Origin: Treponema vincentii | GTDB taxonomy: Bacteria; Spirochaetota; Spirochaetia; Treponematales; Treponemataceae | Length of the DNA: 64,000 bases | Direction: 5' to 3' | Assembly: GCF_010365865.1 (NCBI RefSeq) | Contig: NZ_CP048020.1 | Coordinates: 310,001-374,000, forward strand | Position numbers and translations under genes: made by a program | Shown: one piece after another, positions 9,139 to 17,062 of the stretch | Layout: every line of letters begins with the position of its first letter | Numbering within the stretch: the stretch's first letter is position 1 | The notes under the pieces: generated by a model | Database searches by the model: none | Told to the model about the DNA's origin: nothing | What the model saw: the letters and a program-made list of their open reading frames with translations, nothing else

Positions 9139-9948
9139 TTAATTGAAGGCCTTGCGCCACGCGGCGGGATTACCCGGGCCAACCCATTTATTGAGGGCAA
9201 AACCGTTCCGTAAACTTAACGTGATAAATTTCTTTGCGCGGAGGGCTGCTTCATACGGTTCAAGCCCGAAACCCAAGCCCGCAGTAATTGCAGCGGCAAC
9301 GGTACAACCGCACCCGTGAGTCCATTCGGTTTTAATCAGCTCAGCTTCGAGATAGCGGAAATCCTTACCATCGTAGAAAACATCGATGGATGTCTCTGCA
9401 TCTTTCAATTTTGAGCCTCCCTTAATGAATACATGCGGGGCGCCCATATCGTAAATCCGTTTTGCGGCATCTTTAATTTCTTCTAATGTCGAAGGCGTAT
9501 CGATATGAGCAATCTGACCTGCTTCAAACACATTCGGCGTAATAATCTTTGCAAGCGGCAACAGTTTTTTAATCAACAGCTCATTGATTTCCGGATTAAG
9601 CGGCAAATTCCCGCCTTTACAGATCATTACCGGATCAAGAACATAGTTTTCTACCTTATATTTACCGAGATACTCGGCAGCAAGTTCGATTGCGTATGGA
9701 GTTGCCAACATTCCCGTTTTTGCCGCATCAACGCCGATACCGTTAAAAATGGTTTCGAGCTGTGACCGCAGTGAATCTTCACCGATCGGGAACACCTCAT
9801 GGCTCCAATCCTTATGGGGGTTCATGGTAGCAACCAAAGTAATCGCTGCCATACCGTATCCGCCATACTCCTGAAATGTTTTTAAATCCGCTTCAAGCCC
9901 TGCTCCTCCGGATGCATCGGAACCGGCAATTGTCGCTAATTTTACCAT
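9139..9948 (-). CDS. pdxK: Pyridoxine/hydroxymethylpyrimidine kinase (PdxK/ThiD family)
   Basis: Ribokinase-fold kinase of 269 residues. The N-terminal IAGSDASGGAGLEADLK motif, the internal DPVMICKGG and the C-terminal catalytic segment THGCGCTVAAAI (anion hole plus catalytic Asp-equivalent region) define the ThiD/PdxK group. The DPVM-CKGG form and the absence of thiamine genes nearby favour pyridoxal/pyridoxine phosphorylation (PLP salvage) over HMP-P kinase activity, but both share this scaffold. Clear ribosome-binding site (TGAGGAG) seven bases before ATG. First gene of the pdxK-deoA-recJ unit. Confidence 0.85.
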   Translation of the reverse strand: MVKLATIAGSDASGGAGLEADLKTFQEYGGYGMAAITLVATMNPHKDWSHEVFPIGEDSLRSQLETIFNGIGVDAAKTGMLATPYAIELAAEYLGKYKVENYVLDPVMICKGGNLPLNPEINELLIKKLLPLAKIITPNVFEAGQIAHIDTPSTLEEIKDAAKRIYDMGAPHVFIKGGSKLKDAETSIDVFYDGKDFRYLEAELIKTEWTHGCGCTVAAAITAGLGFGLEPYEAALRAKKFITLSLRNGFALNKWVGPGNPAAWRKAFN

Positions 9949-10103
9949 TTTATACTCCTCAATTATGAAAATATCTACGAGTGAGAACTATATCACATTT
10001 GCTCGTTAAGTCAAGATCGGTGCGAGATTGTTGCGGGATAGCCCTCTGGTATCTTTTTAGGCTTTCCGATATAATTACCGATACATTCCATAAGACAAGG
10101 TAT

Positions 10104-10131
10104 CTCTAAAAACTCGGTTAGATTTTTAGAG
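10104..10131. terminator. CTCTAAAAA-type hairpin, probable terminator
   Basis: CTCTAAAAA (10104-10112) pairs with TTTTTAGAG (10123-10131). The same arms occur in hairpins at 19351-19388 and 53013-53041, so this is one copy of a small recurrent hairpin family. Here it sits upstream of the lipoprotein gene at 10184, away from any stop codon on the plus strand, and may end incoming transcription. Confidence 0.5.
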
Positions 10132-10183
10132 GTTCCCTACTATTTGTTTTCTTACTACGCCTTACCGTTAAGGAGGATCTTGG

Positions 10184-11938
10184 ATGAAAAAATCATTATT
10201 ATCGTTTATATTATTTTGCTTACTCATAATCGCTGCAGGATGTAAAACAGCTCCGGAAGATAAAACTCCCAAACTTACGCCCGTAGAAACTGCAAAAGCG
10301 TCTGCCTCGGATGTACAGGTAGTACAGACTGAAAACAAATCAGAGACAATGCAAAACTCGGCTACTGCGGCCATGCCTTCCGATTCAGAAAAGGTCGAAC
10401 CTAAAAAAGTCGAGCCTCAAAAAGCTGAAGCAAAAACGTCTACGTCGACGCGAGCACCCGCTCAGAAGGTAACACCTCGAAAAACGACTGCTCAATCGGG
10501 AAGCGTTGCTAAAAACATGCCTCAAGCGAAAAACGCTCAGACAAAGCCCGCTAAACAGGGGTCGGCACAGCAGAAAACTGCGAAGTCAAATGCATCCGGC
10601 GCATCGGCTAAAAAAACCGACACGCCTAAGCAATCGGCAACGACTACGCCCTCAAAAGCGACGACAAAAGAGTCTGTTCAGAAGGAAACGCCTCAAAAAG
10701 CAGCGGCTGCAAAAACTGACGCCTCTAAGCAATCGGTAAAGACTGCACCCCAAAAGGCACCGGCGAAAGAATCTACTCAGAAGGAAACACCACAAAAGGC
10801 TGTTGCTCAATCGGGAAGCGCTTCTAAAAACAAAACCGCTTCTCAAGCAAAAAATGCTCAGACAAAGCCCGCTAAACAAGATCCGAAACAACAAGAAACG
10901 GCAAAGTCTAAAGCAACCGCAAAAAATAATAAGCAGTCTGCATCTCCGGAAGCGGTTAAGAAAGAGGCACCTAAACCGGCATCTACGAAGTCAGTTAAGA
11001 AAGATGCTCCTAAAACGATAGCCTCGACCAAGCAAGGGGCTGGTGATAAGGCTGTTTCTACAAAACAGCCTCAAAACAAAAAGGCTGAAGCTAAAACAAA
11101 AGAACCAGCTGCTCAAACGGCAGCAGCTCAAATTACCGACATTTCATGGATGATTGAGCAGGCTGATGCGTCCTTTGTTTCAAAACAGCATAAAGGTAAG
11201 GGAAAAATCTTTGTTACTATGCTTGCAAAATACAAAGGTGATCTAACAGCTCAAGACTTTAAAGAAGCTTTCTTTGCTTCACCCGCTGATGTGTGGGGGC
11301 TTGATGAGCAAAGTGCAAAGGGGCTGATGGAGATTAATAAAAAAGAGAAACTCTTGATGCTGAAACATCTGTCTTCGGGTGAAGGTGAGGGAGCGGCCGC
11401 TCTTGGAAAGTGGTTCGCATCGGTTACACTTGAGGGGCAGAAGCCGTTTGAAAAAGAATTGAATGTAACCGGAATCGGCGGCAAAACCGTTATGGAAGAT
11501 AAGTCTACTAAAGGAGCCGCAAAAGGAAAAGTTCTCTTCCTTATTGTCCCTGCTGCGAAAGCAGAAAACGAACAGCAAGCACTTACAATGCCGGTTATAC
11601 AATCCGTTTCCCGCGATTCCGATACAATAGAGATTATCTTTTCGGTTAACGATCCGCGGGTTAAAAATGCTTATTTCTATTTTGACGTGCCGGGAGAAGA
11701 ATACTATCGCGATTCGGGTTCGATGATCGATGCAACGGGGAAACCGGTAAACGGATGCCGCTCGTTCTCTACCGATGGAAAAAAATGCCAGTATGTACTC
11801 CGCAAAGATGCAACCAATAAAGACTGGTTCGGCAAGGCGACTCAGTGCTTCCTCGTTGTTTCCGATGTAAACCGCGTTGCCTCCCCCTGGGAAGAACGCC
11901 ACCGCACTATCAGCGCCGCATCGCGCATCGCAAAATAG
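10184..11938 (+). CDS. Lipoprotein with long Lys/Ala/Thr-rich repetitive linker, function unknown
   Basis: 584 residues with an ideal ribosome-binding site (AAGGAGGATC). Residues 1-20 form a signal peptide ending IIAAGC, a good lipobox. Residues about 25-310 are low complexity, rich in Lys, Ala, Thr, Gln and Ser, with imperfect repeats such as KETPQKA and AQTKPAKQ. A DNA segment near 10495-10560 recurs in altered form near 10807-10880. The C-terminal 270 residues look globular and include DRDSDTIEIIF-like and aromatic-rich beta segments; I do not recognise a family. The layout suggests an anchored protein whose basic, flexible arm spans the periplasm or contacts peptidoglycan, as in TonB-like or SPOR-linker proteins, but this is inference. 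The repeats could vary in copy number between strains. Confidence 0.75.
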   Translation: MKKSLLSFILFCLLIIAAGCKTAPEDKTPKLTPVETAKASASDVQVVQTENKSETMQNSATAAMPSDSEKVEPKKVEPQKAEAKTSTSTRAPAQKVTPRKTTAQSGSVAKNMPQAKNAQTKPAKQGSAQQKTAKSNASGASAKKTDTPKQSATTTPSKATTKESVQKETPQKAAAAKTDASKQSVKTAPQKAPAKESTQKETPQKAVAQSGSASKNKTASQAKNAQTKPAKQDPKQQETAKSKATAKNNKQSASPEAVKKEAPKPASTKSVKKDAPKTIASTKQGAGDKAVSTKQPQNKKAEAKTKEPAAQTAAAQITDISWMIEQADASFVSKQHKGKGKIFVTMLAKYKGDLTAQDFKEAFFASPADVWGLDEQSAKGLMEINKKEKLLMLKHLSSGEGEGAAALGKWFASVTLEGQKPFEKELNVTGIGGKTVMEDKSTKGAAKGKVLFLIVPAAKAENEQQALTMPVIQSVSRDSDTIEIIFSVNDPRVKNAYFYFDVPGEEYYRDSGSMIDATGKPVNGCRSFSTDGKKCQYVLRKDATNKDWFGKATQCFLVVSDVNRVASPWEERHRTISAASRIAK

Positions 11939-11943
11939 CAATT

Positions 11944-11983
11944 ATGGCGGGGTAATTAGATATTCTTTTGAATACCCCGCCAT
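11944..11983. terminator. GC-rich hairpin between the lipoprotein and DUF1697 genes
   Basis: An 11-bp stem (11944-11954 with 11973-11983, core GGCGGGGTA/TACCCCGCC) begins five bases past the lipoprotein stop codon. No T-run follows on the plus strand, so it may terminate weakly, stabilise the upstream mRNA end, or attenuate transcription into the next gene. Confidence 0.5.
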
Positions 11984-12009
11984 CCCATGGCGGAATTGAT
12001 ACGGAATAT

Positions 12010-12534
12010 ATGGATTATATAGCATTGCTCAGAGGTATCAATGTTGGAAGTTCTGTAAAAATTAATATGAAAGAATTGAAAACATTATTTGAGCAATGCG
12101 GTTTTTCAAACGTTTCAACATATATCAATTCCGGAAATGTCATTTTTCAATCACATGACGCGAAAAATAGTATCACAGAGAATATTGAACAAGCATTGCA
12201 TATAACGACCGGGAATGAAGTAAAAGTATTAGTAAAACCAAAAAGTGAGATGGTAAAAATAGCAAAGAGCATCCCCTGTGATTGGCAAAATAATGATGCT
12301 CAAAAGACTGATGTAGCCTATTTATTTGACTCAATAGATAATGAAAACATAATAAATGAATTACCAATAAGAAAAGAATATATACAATTAATATATGTTA
12401 AGGGTGCGTTAATCTGGAGTGTTCGGCGAGAAGATTATAATAAAAGCCATTTAAATAAAGTAATATCGCATAAAGTATATAAAGATATGACAATACGAAA
12501 TGTTAATACGGCTCGATATCTTGCAACGTGCTAA
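12010..12534 (+). CDS. DUF1697 family protein
   Basis: 174 residues, near the usual 175-185 of this family. The N-terminus MDYIALLRGINVGSS and the motif YINSGNVIFQS are hallmarks of DUF1697, whose biochemical role is not established. I chose the ATG at 12010, where the family's conserved start begins; a TTG at 11968 would only add residues read from the hairpin. No good ribosome-binding site is visible. The gene is clearly more AT-rich than its neighbours (many ATA, AAA and TTA codons) and is followed by a dense hairpin/repeat region, both consistent with horizontal acquisition. Confidence 0.85.
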   Translation: MDYIALLRGINVGSSVKINMKELKTLFEQCGFSNVSTYINSGNVIFQSHDAKNSITENIEQALHITTGNEVKVLVKPKSEMVKIAKSIPCDWQNNDAQKTDVAYLFDSIDNENIINELPIRKEYIQLIYVKGALIWSVRREDYNKSHLNKVISHKVYKDMTIRNVNTARYLATC

Positions 12535-12593
12535 TAAAAAAAATCACCCAACCACTGCTTCAACCTAACATTGCTTCGCAAGGCAGGCGATAT

Positions 12594-12897
12594 GTTGAGT
12601 ATTTTCAGAAGCGGCATATACTGTAAAACCTCTCCGTAAGCCTTTTGAAATAGACTGTTAAGCAATTGTACATCCGTGTACCTCTCTACCGATGTACGTC
12701 CATGTACATCGGTAGAGGACAAGTTTTGTTCCAAAACTTGTTTCTGACTTATTCCCCGCCCATCCTTGGGCGTTCTGACGACGAGATTTGTGCATAACAC
12801 AAATCTCGCTCCTGTATAAACCCACTGCCATCCTTGACAGTTTTGATACGTTGAATATGTTCAGAAGTGGCATATCGTAAAACATATTTTCCGTAAG
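12594..12897. repeat. Composite hairpin array with direct repeats
   Basis: Non-coding. Two direct copies of a 62-63 bp unit lie at 12594-12655 and 12850-12912, sharing TTCAGAAG-GGCATAT and TCCGTAAGCCTTTTGAAA. Between them are perfect hairpins: 14-bp stem 12684-12697/12704-12717, 10-bp stem 12719-12728/12732-12741, and 11-bp stem 12782-12792/12798-12808. Two small hairpins with a constant six-base loop (ATCCTT on this strand) lie at 12757-12772 and 12825-12840. On the other strand the small hairpin and its flank match 25106-25142. Open frames crossing this region are artefacts of the repeats. Confidence 0.75.
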
Positions 12898-13020
12898 CCT
12901 TTTGAAATAGACGATGCAGATGCTAGGAGCGTACAAAAAACACCCGCAGGCGTACTTGTTGTACGTCGAGGACTGTTTTTTGTTAAGCGACAACGCAGAT
13001 GCACCGTATATTTCAAAAGG
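12898..13020 (+). repeat. Palindromic repeat element, copy A
   Basis: A 123-bp imperfect palindrome. Outer arms CCTTTTGAAATA (12898-12909) and TATTTCAAAAGG (13009-13020) are perfect inverted repeats. An inner stem pairs 12933-12942 with 12974-12983 (ACAAAAAACA type). The centre is GCGTAC-TTGTT-GTACGT, preceded by CGCAGGCGTA at 12945-12954. It shares arms, centre and the tract AGATGCACCGTATATTT with copy B at 41846-41970. The right end abuts the 3' end of the TtcA-like gene, whose stop codon is six bases away. Confidence 0.8.
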
Positions 13021-13025
13021 TGTTA

Positions 13026-13733
13026 CTAGGGTAGGTATGCTGTATTAACATTCCGCAACGCATCAAAGAGCTTACGCTTTAACTCATAGTTACCGTCCGT
13101 AAGCTTATCCAAGCGAGAACGAGCGGTTTTTCTGCCTGAATTATCCTGATAGCTGCATGTACAGGTAGAAGAAATATACCCCTGCATTTCTGCATGACGG
13201 ATAATCATCGGAATGTCGGCAAGGCAGAGCGGGCGTATAAAGGTCAATGGAAATTTATCGAACTTCAGTACCGGAGGCATTGCTGCAAGCTCTCCCTTTG
13301 TCAGTGCATTCATTAGTGCCGTTTCGAGGATATCGTCCAAGTGGTGGCCGAGCGCAATTTTATTAAAACCGTGCTCCTGCGCGTATTTGCTCAGCTCCAA
13401 CCGGCGCTGACTGGAACACCACCAGCAGTTCATCTTTTTGCCGGTTTTAAGCCGCTCAAGCACCGAAATGGTTTTAATATTTAACTCAATTCCCCAGTTT
13501 TTAAACCGCTCCGCCAATTCAGGCGCGAACGCTGACCCGATATCCGTGGCGATATGAAGTGCGGCGGCTTCAAAAACCGGATGCCGGCGATGGAGCCGTG
13601 CTGCAAAATATTCTGCAAGAGCGGTCGAATCTTTCCCGCCGGAAGCGGCAATCAAAATACGATCGTCTTCTTCTATCATATTATATTCGGAAACAGCTTT
13701 ATCAATTGTTCTAAATAGTTTAGGGTTTGCCAT
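13026..13733 (-). CDS. TtcA-like PP-loop ATPase (tRNA thiolation family)
   Basis: N-type ATP pyrophosphatase of 235 residues. The PP-loop ASGGKDST lies near residue 30, followed by the nucleotide-binding GHHLDDILET motif. CWWC (about 102-105) and a second Cys pair in CTCSYQD near the C-terminus can hold an iron-sulfur cluster. This pattern matches TtcA/TtuA-type tRNA 2-thiolases (2-thiocytidine at position 32 for TtcA). The protein is shorter than E. coli TtcA (311), which is common in anaerobes, so the exact tRNA target is uncertain. No Shine-Dalgarno is evident. The 3' end runs into the palindromic element at 12898-13020. Confidence 0.82.
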   Translation of the reverse strand: MANPKLFRTIDKAVSEYNMIEEDDRILIAASGGKDSTALAEYFAARLHRRHPVFEAAALHIATDIGSAFAPELAERFKNWGIELNIKTISVLERLKTGKKMNCWWCSSQRRLELSKYAQEHGFNKIALGHHLDDILETALMNALTKGELAAMPPVLKFDKFPLTFIRPLCLADIPMIIRHAEMQGYISSTCTCSYQDNSGRKTARSRLDKLTDGNYELKRKLFDALRNVNTAYLP

Positions 13734-13793
13734 AGAAAATAGCAGAAAATGCGATAGCCTATTACCGCTGCCGGTACAAAATATGACTTGGCA

Positions 13794-14441
13794 TTATTGA
13801 TGCCCGCTTGCACCGGCGTCTATATAGCTATAGAGTGTGTATTTGGAAATGCCGAAGTAGGTTGAAATTTTATCGCCGGATTTTGTAATTAAAAAAGCAC
13901 CGGATCCATTTAAAAACTTAATCGCTGCGATCTTGTCTTCTTTATTCATCAATGCAACCGGTTTACCCACAATACGGACAGACTGTTCGATAAGTTCGTC
14001 CAATAGATCGTTGACATTCTGCGGAATATTTTCAGGTTCATTTTTAGCACTGATAGGCGAAATCAGCTGCTGCAACACGTTCTCTGCCATCTGCATCGGT
14101 GTAATATCAAGATTAATCGAAAACACTGCCTCGATTGCATTATTTTCGCCTCTGATAAACATACTGCTCGATTTAAGAATGCGCCCATCCTTCGTTTTTG
14201 TCAGATAACTGAGCTTATCTTCCAGCGTTTTATGATCACTATGCAACGCCTCAAGCACTACATGAGACGGCCCGTCGCCAATTTTCCGCATCGTAACAGT
14301 ACCGTTTTCTATAATGACAATTGAACTATTGGTATAGTCGGCGGTGAGATCATGCACAAGTACTTCACAATTATTACCAAAGTGGATAGCGATACCGTGT
14401 GCGATTTGCTGCAGCATCGCAAGAGTGTGTTTGGACATCAT
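13794..14441 (-). CDS. YheO-type PAS/HTH transcriptional regulator
   Basis: 215 residues. The N-terminal 115 residues match the YheO-like PAS domain (HFGNNCEVLVHDLT at the start, SSMFIRGENNAIEAVFSINLD later). The C-terminal 60 residues form the paired HTH domain (KFLNGSGAFLITKSG, then GISKYTLYSYID as recognition helix). YheO/DauR-type regulators commonly control amino-acid or nitrogen-compound catabolism; the target here is not evident. The ribosome-binding site AAAGGGAA precedes ATG. It lies 25 bases downstream of the lipoprotein gene that starts at 15393 and may be co-transcribed with it. Confidence 0.88.
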   Translation of the reverse strand: MMSKHTLAMLQQIAHGIAIHFGNNCEVLVHDLTADYTNSSIVIIENGTVTMRKIGDGPSHVVLEALHSDHKTLEDKLSYLTKTKDGRILKSSSMFIRGENNAIEAVFSINLDITPMQMAENVLQQLISPISAKNEPENIPQNVNDLLDELIEQSVRIVGKPVALMNKEDKIAAIKFLNGSGAFLITKSGDKISTYFGISKYTLYSYIDAGASGHQ

Positions 14442-14466
14442 ATCGTGTAATTCCCTTTATCTCTCA

Positions 14467-15393
14467 TTATTTTTTTAACTGAACATCATTTTGCAACTTA
14501 TGTATTGCCTGATTGAGTCGTTGCACCGCGGCATTTTGAGGGTCTGCTTCGATAGCTTTGTGTAAATACTCGATAGCGGTTTCCGACTCAGTATTTTCCG
14601 TCATTAAGTAGGAATAAGCCGCTAAGTACCACGCTAACTGTAATTCGGCAGGTGAAAGGTCGCCGGTTTCTGCGGCGGCTTTATATTCATCGCTCGCTTT
14701 AAGGTAATTCCCCTGCTGTGCAAAGCTCTTTGCCCGTATGTCGGCACTCATCAACACGTATTTTCCTTTTAAGCCGGATCGATTATCGGGATCGAGCGCC
14801 GGTACTTGCATACGCAGAGAATCATAGCGGTGTGCTTCTGCATTGCCGACCGTGTTTAAAAAGGTGTCAATTGCTCGTGCTTTTTCCTGTCCTTTTGTAG
14901 TATTGATATGCTTTCGTGCCTCAATCACCTTCGTCCGCTGCGCAGTCAATGCTTTAATTTTTTCTATTAGCTGAGCTTCGGTTTTTATATCCGCTTCTAT
15001 AACAGCAGAGGCATACATATCCTGTTCGGCTGTTTGCAGTATGATAAAAGGGATATCAGGTACTGCATATTCGGAAAACAACAGATAGTTCTTTTGAGCT
15101 GCTTCCCGTTCATTTTCCGAAGGGTTATGCAGCAAGTCGATAAAGCGGACGGCATAGAGCTGCGCCAATTCCGTTTTGCATGATTCGGTAAGAATGTTTT
15201 TGGAAAAATCTTTTGCTTCCTTTGACCAATCGGAACCGGTAAAGATAAGCAGTATATCTCTTTCATCCCTATTAGGGTTTTGGTTATTTCTCGTGGTGTT
15301 CTTTCCTGCTGAGGCGGTAGAAATACAGCTACTCACCATAACAACAAGGCAGAAGCCGATACATAGTAATCCATATCGATATAATTTTTGCAT
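14467..15393 (-). CDS. Lipoprotein with thioredoxin-like N-domain and TPR C-domain
   Basis: 308 residues. Signal peptide ends LVVMVSSC (Cys about 23), a spirochetal lipobox. Residues about 45-130 look like the thioredoxin-7/DUF255-type fold: LLIFTGSDWSKEAKDF occupies the place of the usual W-C-x-x-C segment, and DIPFIIL resembles the cis-proline strand. Both redox cysteines are missing, so disulfide chemistry is unlikely and a binding role more likely. Residues about 215-300 hold two to three TPR-like repeats (IEYLHKAIEADPQNA). There is no Shine-Dalgarno; an extended -10 box stands six bases upstream of ATG, suggesting a leaderless mRNA. The family is inferred from pattern only. Confidence 0.7.
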   Translation of the reverse strand: MQKLYRYGLLCIGFCLVVMVSSCISTASAGKNTTRNNQNPNRDERDILLIFTGSDWSKEAKDFSKNILTESCKTELAQLYAVRFIDLLHNPSENEREAAQKNYLLFSEYAVPDIPFIILQTAEQDMYASAVIEADIKTEAQLIEKIKALTAQRTKVIEARKHINTTKGQEKARAIDTFLNTVGNAEAHRYDSLRMQVPALDPDNRSGLKGKYVLMSADIRAKSFAQQGNYLKASDEYKAAAETGDLSPAELQLAWYLAAYSYLMTENTESETAIEYLHKAIEADPQNAAVQRLNQAIHKLQNDVQLKK

Positions 15394-15399
15394 AGAACG

Positions 15400-15427
15400 A
15401 TTATAGCATTAAATTAACAAATCGCAA
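15400..15427 (-). promoter_or_regulatory. Predicted promoter with extended -10, leaderless geometry
   Basis: Minus-strand TTGCGA (15427-15422), 16-bp spacer ending TGC, then a perfect TATAAT (15405-15400). The ATG of the lipoprotein gene follows after exactly six bases (15393). Confidence 0.65.
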
Positions 15428-15467
15428 AGAGATTTTTTTAGACGGTATCAGAGGTAGAGGCACCGTT

Positions 15468-16718
15468 TTACTCCATGATAGTGATTTCGACACGCCGGTT
15501 TAGTGCGCGTTCCGCTTCGGTTGTATTCGATGAGATCGGCTTTGAGCCACCTGCTCCGCTATAGATGAATACACCGGACGGGATGCCGCGTTTGGTCAGT
15601 TCATCGACAACCGTTTTTGCCCGCCGGAGGGACAGCCCGTGTTGGGTGCTTTTGTCACCGACATCAGCAGTATGGCCTTCAACAAAAAGGTTTTTAAAGG
15701 TTAGCGTTTTTAATACGGCGGCTATTTCATCGAGTTTTTTATCCTCTCCATGTAACAACTCCGCCTTATCCGCAACGAAATGTAAATTTTTCAAATTTAA
15801 TAATATGCCGCGCGGTGTTTCCTGCACATTAAAAATACCGTCTCCCTTATCTTTTATGCGCTCCTTGTTTGAGCTCTCCGGTTTCACCGGATTCTTGGAG
15901 TGATCAAGTAATGCCGTTGTCGGTACGGAACCACCGTTGTAAACGGTATGCTGCCCGTAATTGTAAAAGTGCAGTAAAAAGCCGCGCTGCCGAATCGATT
16001 CAGCACCCTTATAGAAAAATGTTTCATCGATTTTTTCCCGAATAAAGAGCGGGCGATTCCGATCATCCAGATAAATATCCGCCGTTCTGCTTCCTTCCGA
16101 ACGAAGCATATCAGCATCCCCTAAATGATCTTCACCGTGGTACCGCAAGGCGAATACTGCCTTTACATAATGAGTATCGGTTCCATTGTACTTCTTTTTG
16201 CCGATGTATTGATATTCAGCCAACACCGGTATTCTCGTAGGATTTTTCCCTTGCTGCGGACACACTACGATAGTGCTTTCAGCTGTCCATTTTTTTTTCC
16301 GCTTTCCTGTTGTTCGAGTCGCTGCGTAGGACTTGTCGGGAAATTCCGCAGCAGCGGATAGCCGGTATCTTGTGTAAAGTGAAGGGCTGCTATCTTTGTG
16401 CCGTCCGTTCCCCGATGGGCCGACTGCGTAAAAGCAATCGGTCTGATTTCATCAAGTTTTTTTGCCGTGCCGACCATATTCTTGCGGGTTTCTTCCAGCA
16501 CAAAGGCTTCTCCTTCATACCGATAGGCCGGCTCGTCATTATAAACGGTAGCTTTTTTCATCAAGGTAGATATAGGCTTCTCGATAGGTAAGCCCTGCAT
16601 AAGTATCGTTTTTATAAACCGAATAGTCGGCGCGCTCCGAAATGGTAATTCTTCCGTTCTCTGTAAACGCAATGACCGGAATCAATACACAGACAATAGA
16701 TAGTATCGTTCGTTTCAC
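15468..16718 (-). pseudogene. OmpA-family outer-membrane/peptidoglycan-binding protein, disrupted by two homopolymer frameshifts
   Basis: Starts at GTG 16718 (GAGGAG upstream) with signal peptide MKRTILSIVCVLIPVIAFTE. Three consecutive frames make one protein of about 416 residues. Removing one base from the A6 run (plus-strand T6, 16553-16558) joins EAYIYLDEK to ATVYNDEPAYRYEGE. Adding one to the A9 run (T9, 16290-16298) joins QQESGKK to KWTAESTIVVCPQ. The C-terminal 110 residues are a clear OmpA domain: LHFVADKAELL, then LFVEGHTADVG and LSLRRAKTVVDEL, ending NRRVEITI. The middle part is unassigned. As written, no full product can be made. Either the sequence has two indel errors or the gene is phase-variable or decayed. 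Confidence 0.8.
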
Positions 16719-16943
16719 TCATTTCTCCTCTAAAAAGCGCTAGCAGCACCGGCTTGTATCAGGTGTCTTTTATTATCATCGTCAAATACAAAGAAGATAA
16801 TTACCGCCTCTGCCATGGTTGCAGGTTCCGGGATGTGTTACGGCAACCGTATTCATCAATATTTTCTTCGAGCAATACCGGCCGCTCTTTTTAGAAAACG
16901 AAATGAAGCCGTATTTACCTCACGTATAAATTTAACAAAAACC

Positions 16944-16973
16944 TTGACACCCTATTGGATAGGGGTATATAAA
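16944..16973 (+). promoter_or_regulatory. Promoter with palindromic operator upstream of the HTH gene
   Basis: TTGACA (16944-16949) is followed by TATATA/TATAAA (16966-16973; spacer 16 or 18). A perfect dyad CCCTAT-TGG-ATAGGG (16950-16964) fills the spacer, a classic place for an autoregulatory repressor. The rest of the 330-bp gap (16719-17048) shows nothing else I can interpret. Confidence 0.65.
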
Positions 16974-16999
16974 ACCTCAGTAAAGAAGAAAGAAATCAG

Positions 17000-17062
17000 A
17001 TGAAGCATTTAGTAACTGCTATAAAAAATGCAGAAAAGGAGGTAACCCATGGAAGAAGTTAA
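17000..17062 (+). other. Possible 20-codon leader ORF overlapping the HTH gene start
   Basis: ATG at 17000 opens a 20-codon frame (M-K-H-L-V-T-A-I-K-N-A-E-K-E-V...) whose last codons run over the ribosome-binding site and first 14 bases of the HTH gene. It may be a translational-coupling leader or the tail of a lost toxin gene; there is no ribosome-binding site in front of it. Low confidence. Confidence 0.2.

Noticed and set aside
12531-12993. Two overlapping minus-strand frames of 89 and 111 codons
   Set aside because: They run through direct repeats and perfect hairpins, have no ribosome-binding site, and resemble no protein family.
12594-13020. CRISPR array
   Set aside because: Repeats are few, of differing length and palindromic, with no regular spacers and no cas genes nearby.
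12898-13020. Insertion sequence or transposon end
   Set aside because: No transposase frame, and no target-site duplication could be made out next to the arms; a MITE is not excluded but not supported.
16815-17003. 62-codon frame upstream of the HTH gene as a toxin
   Set aside because: It crosses the promoter and operator and lacks RelE/HigB-like features.
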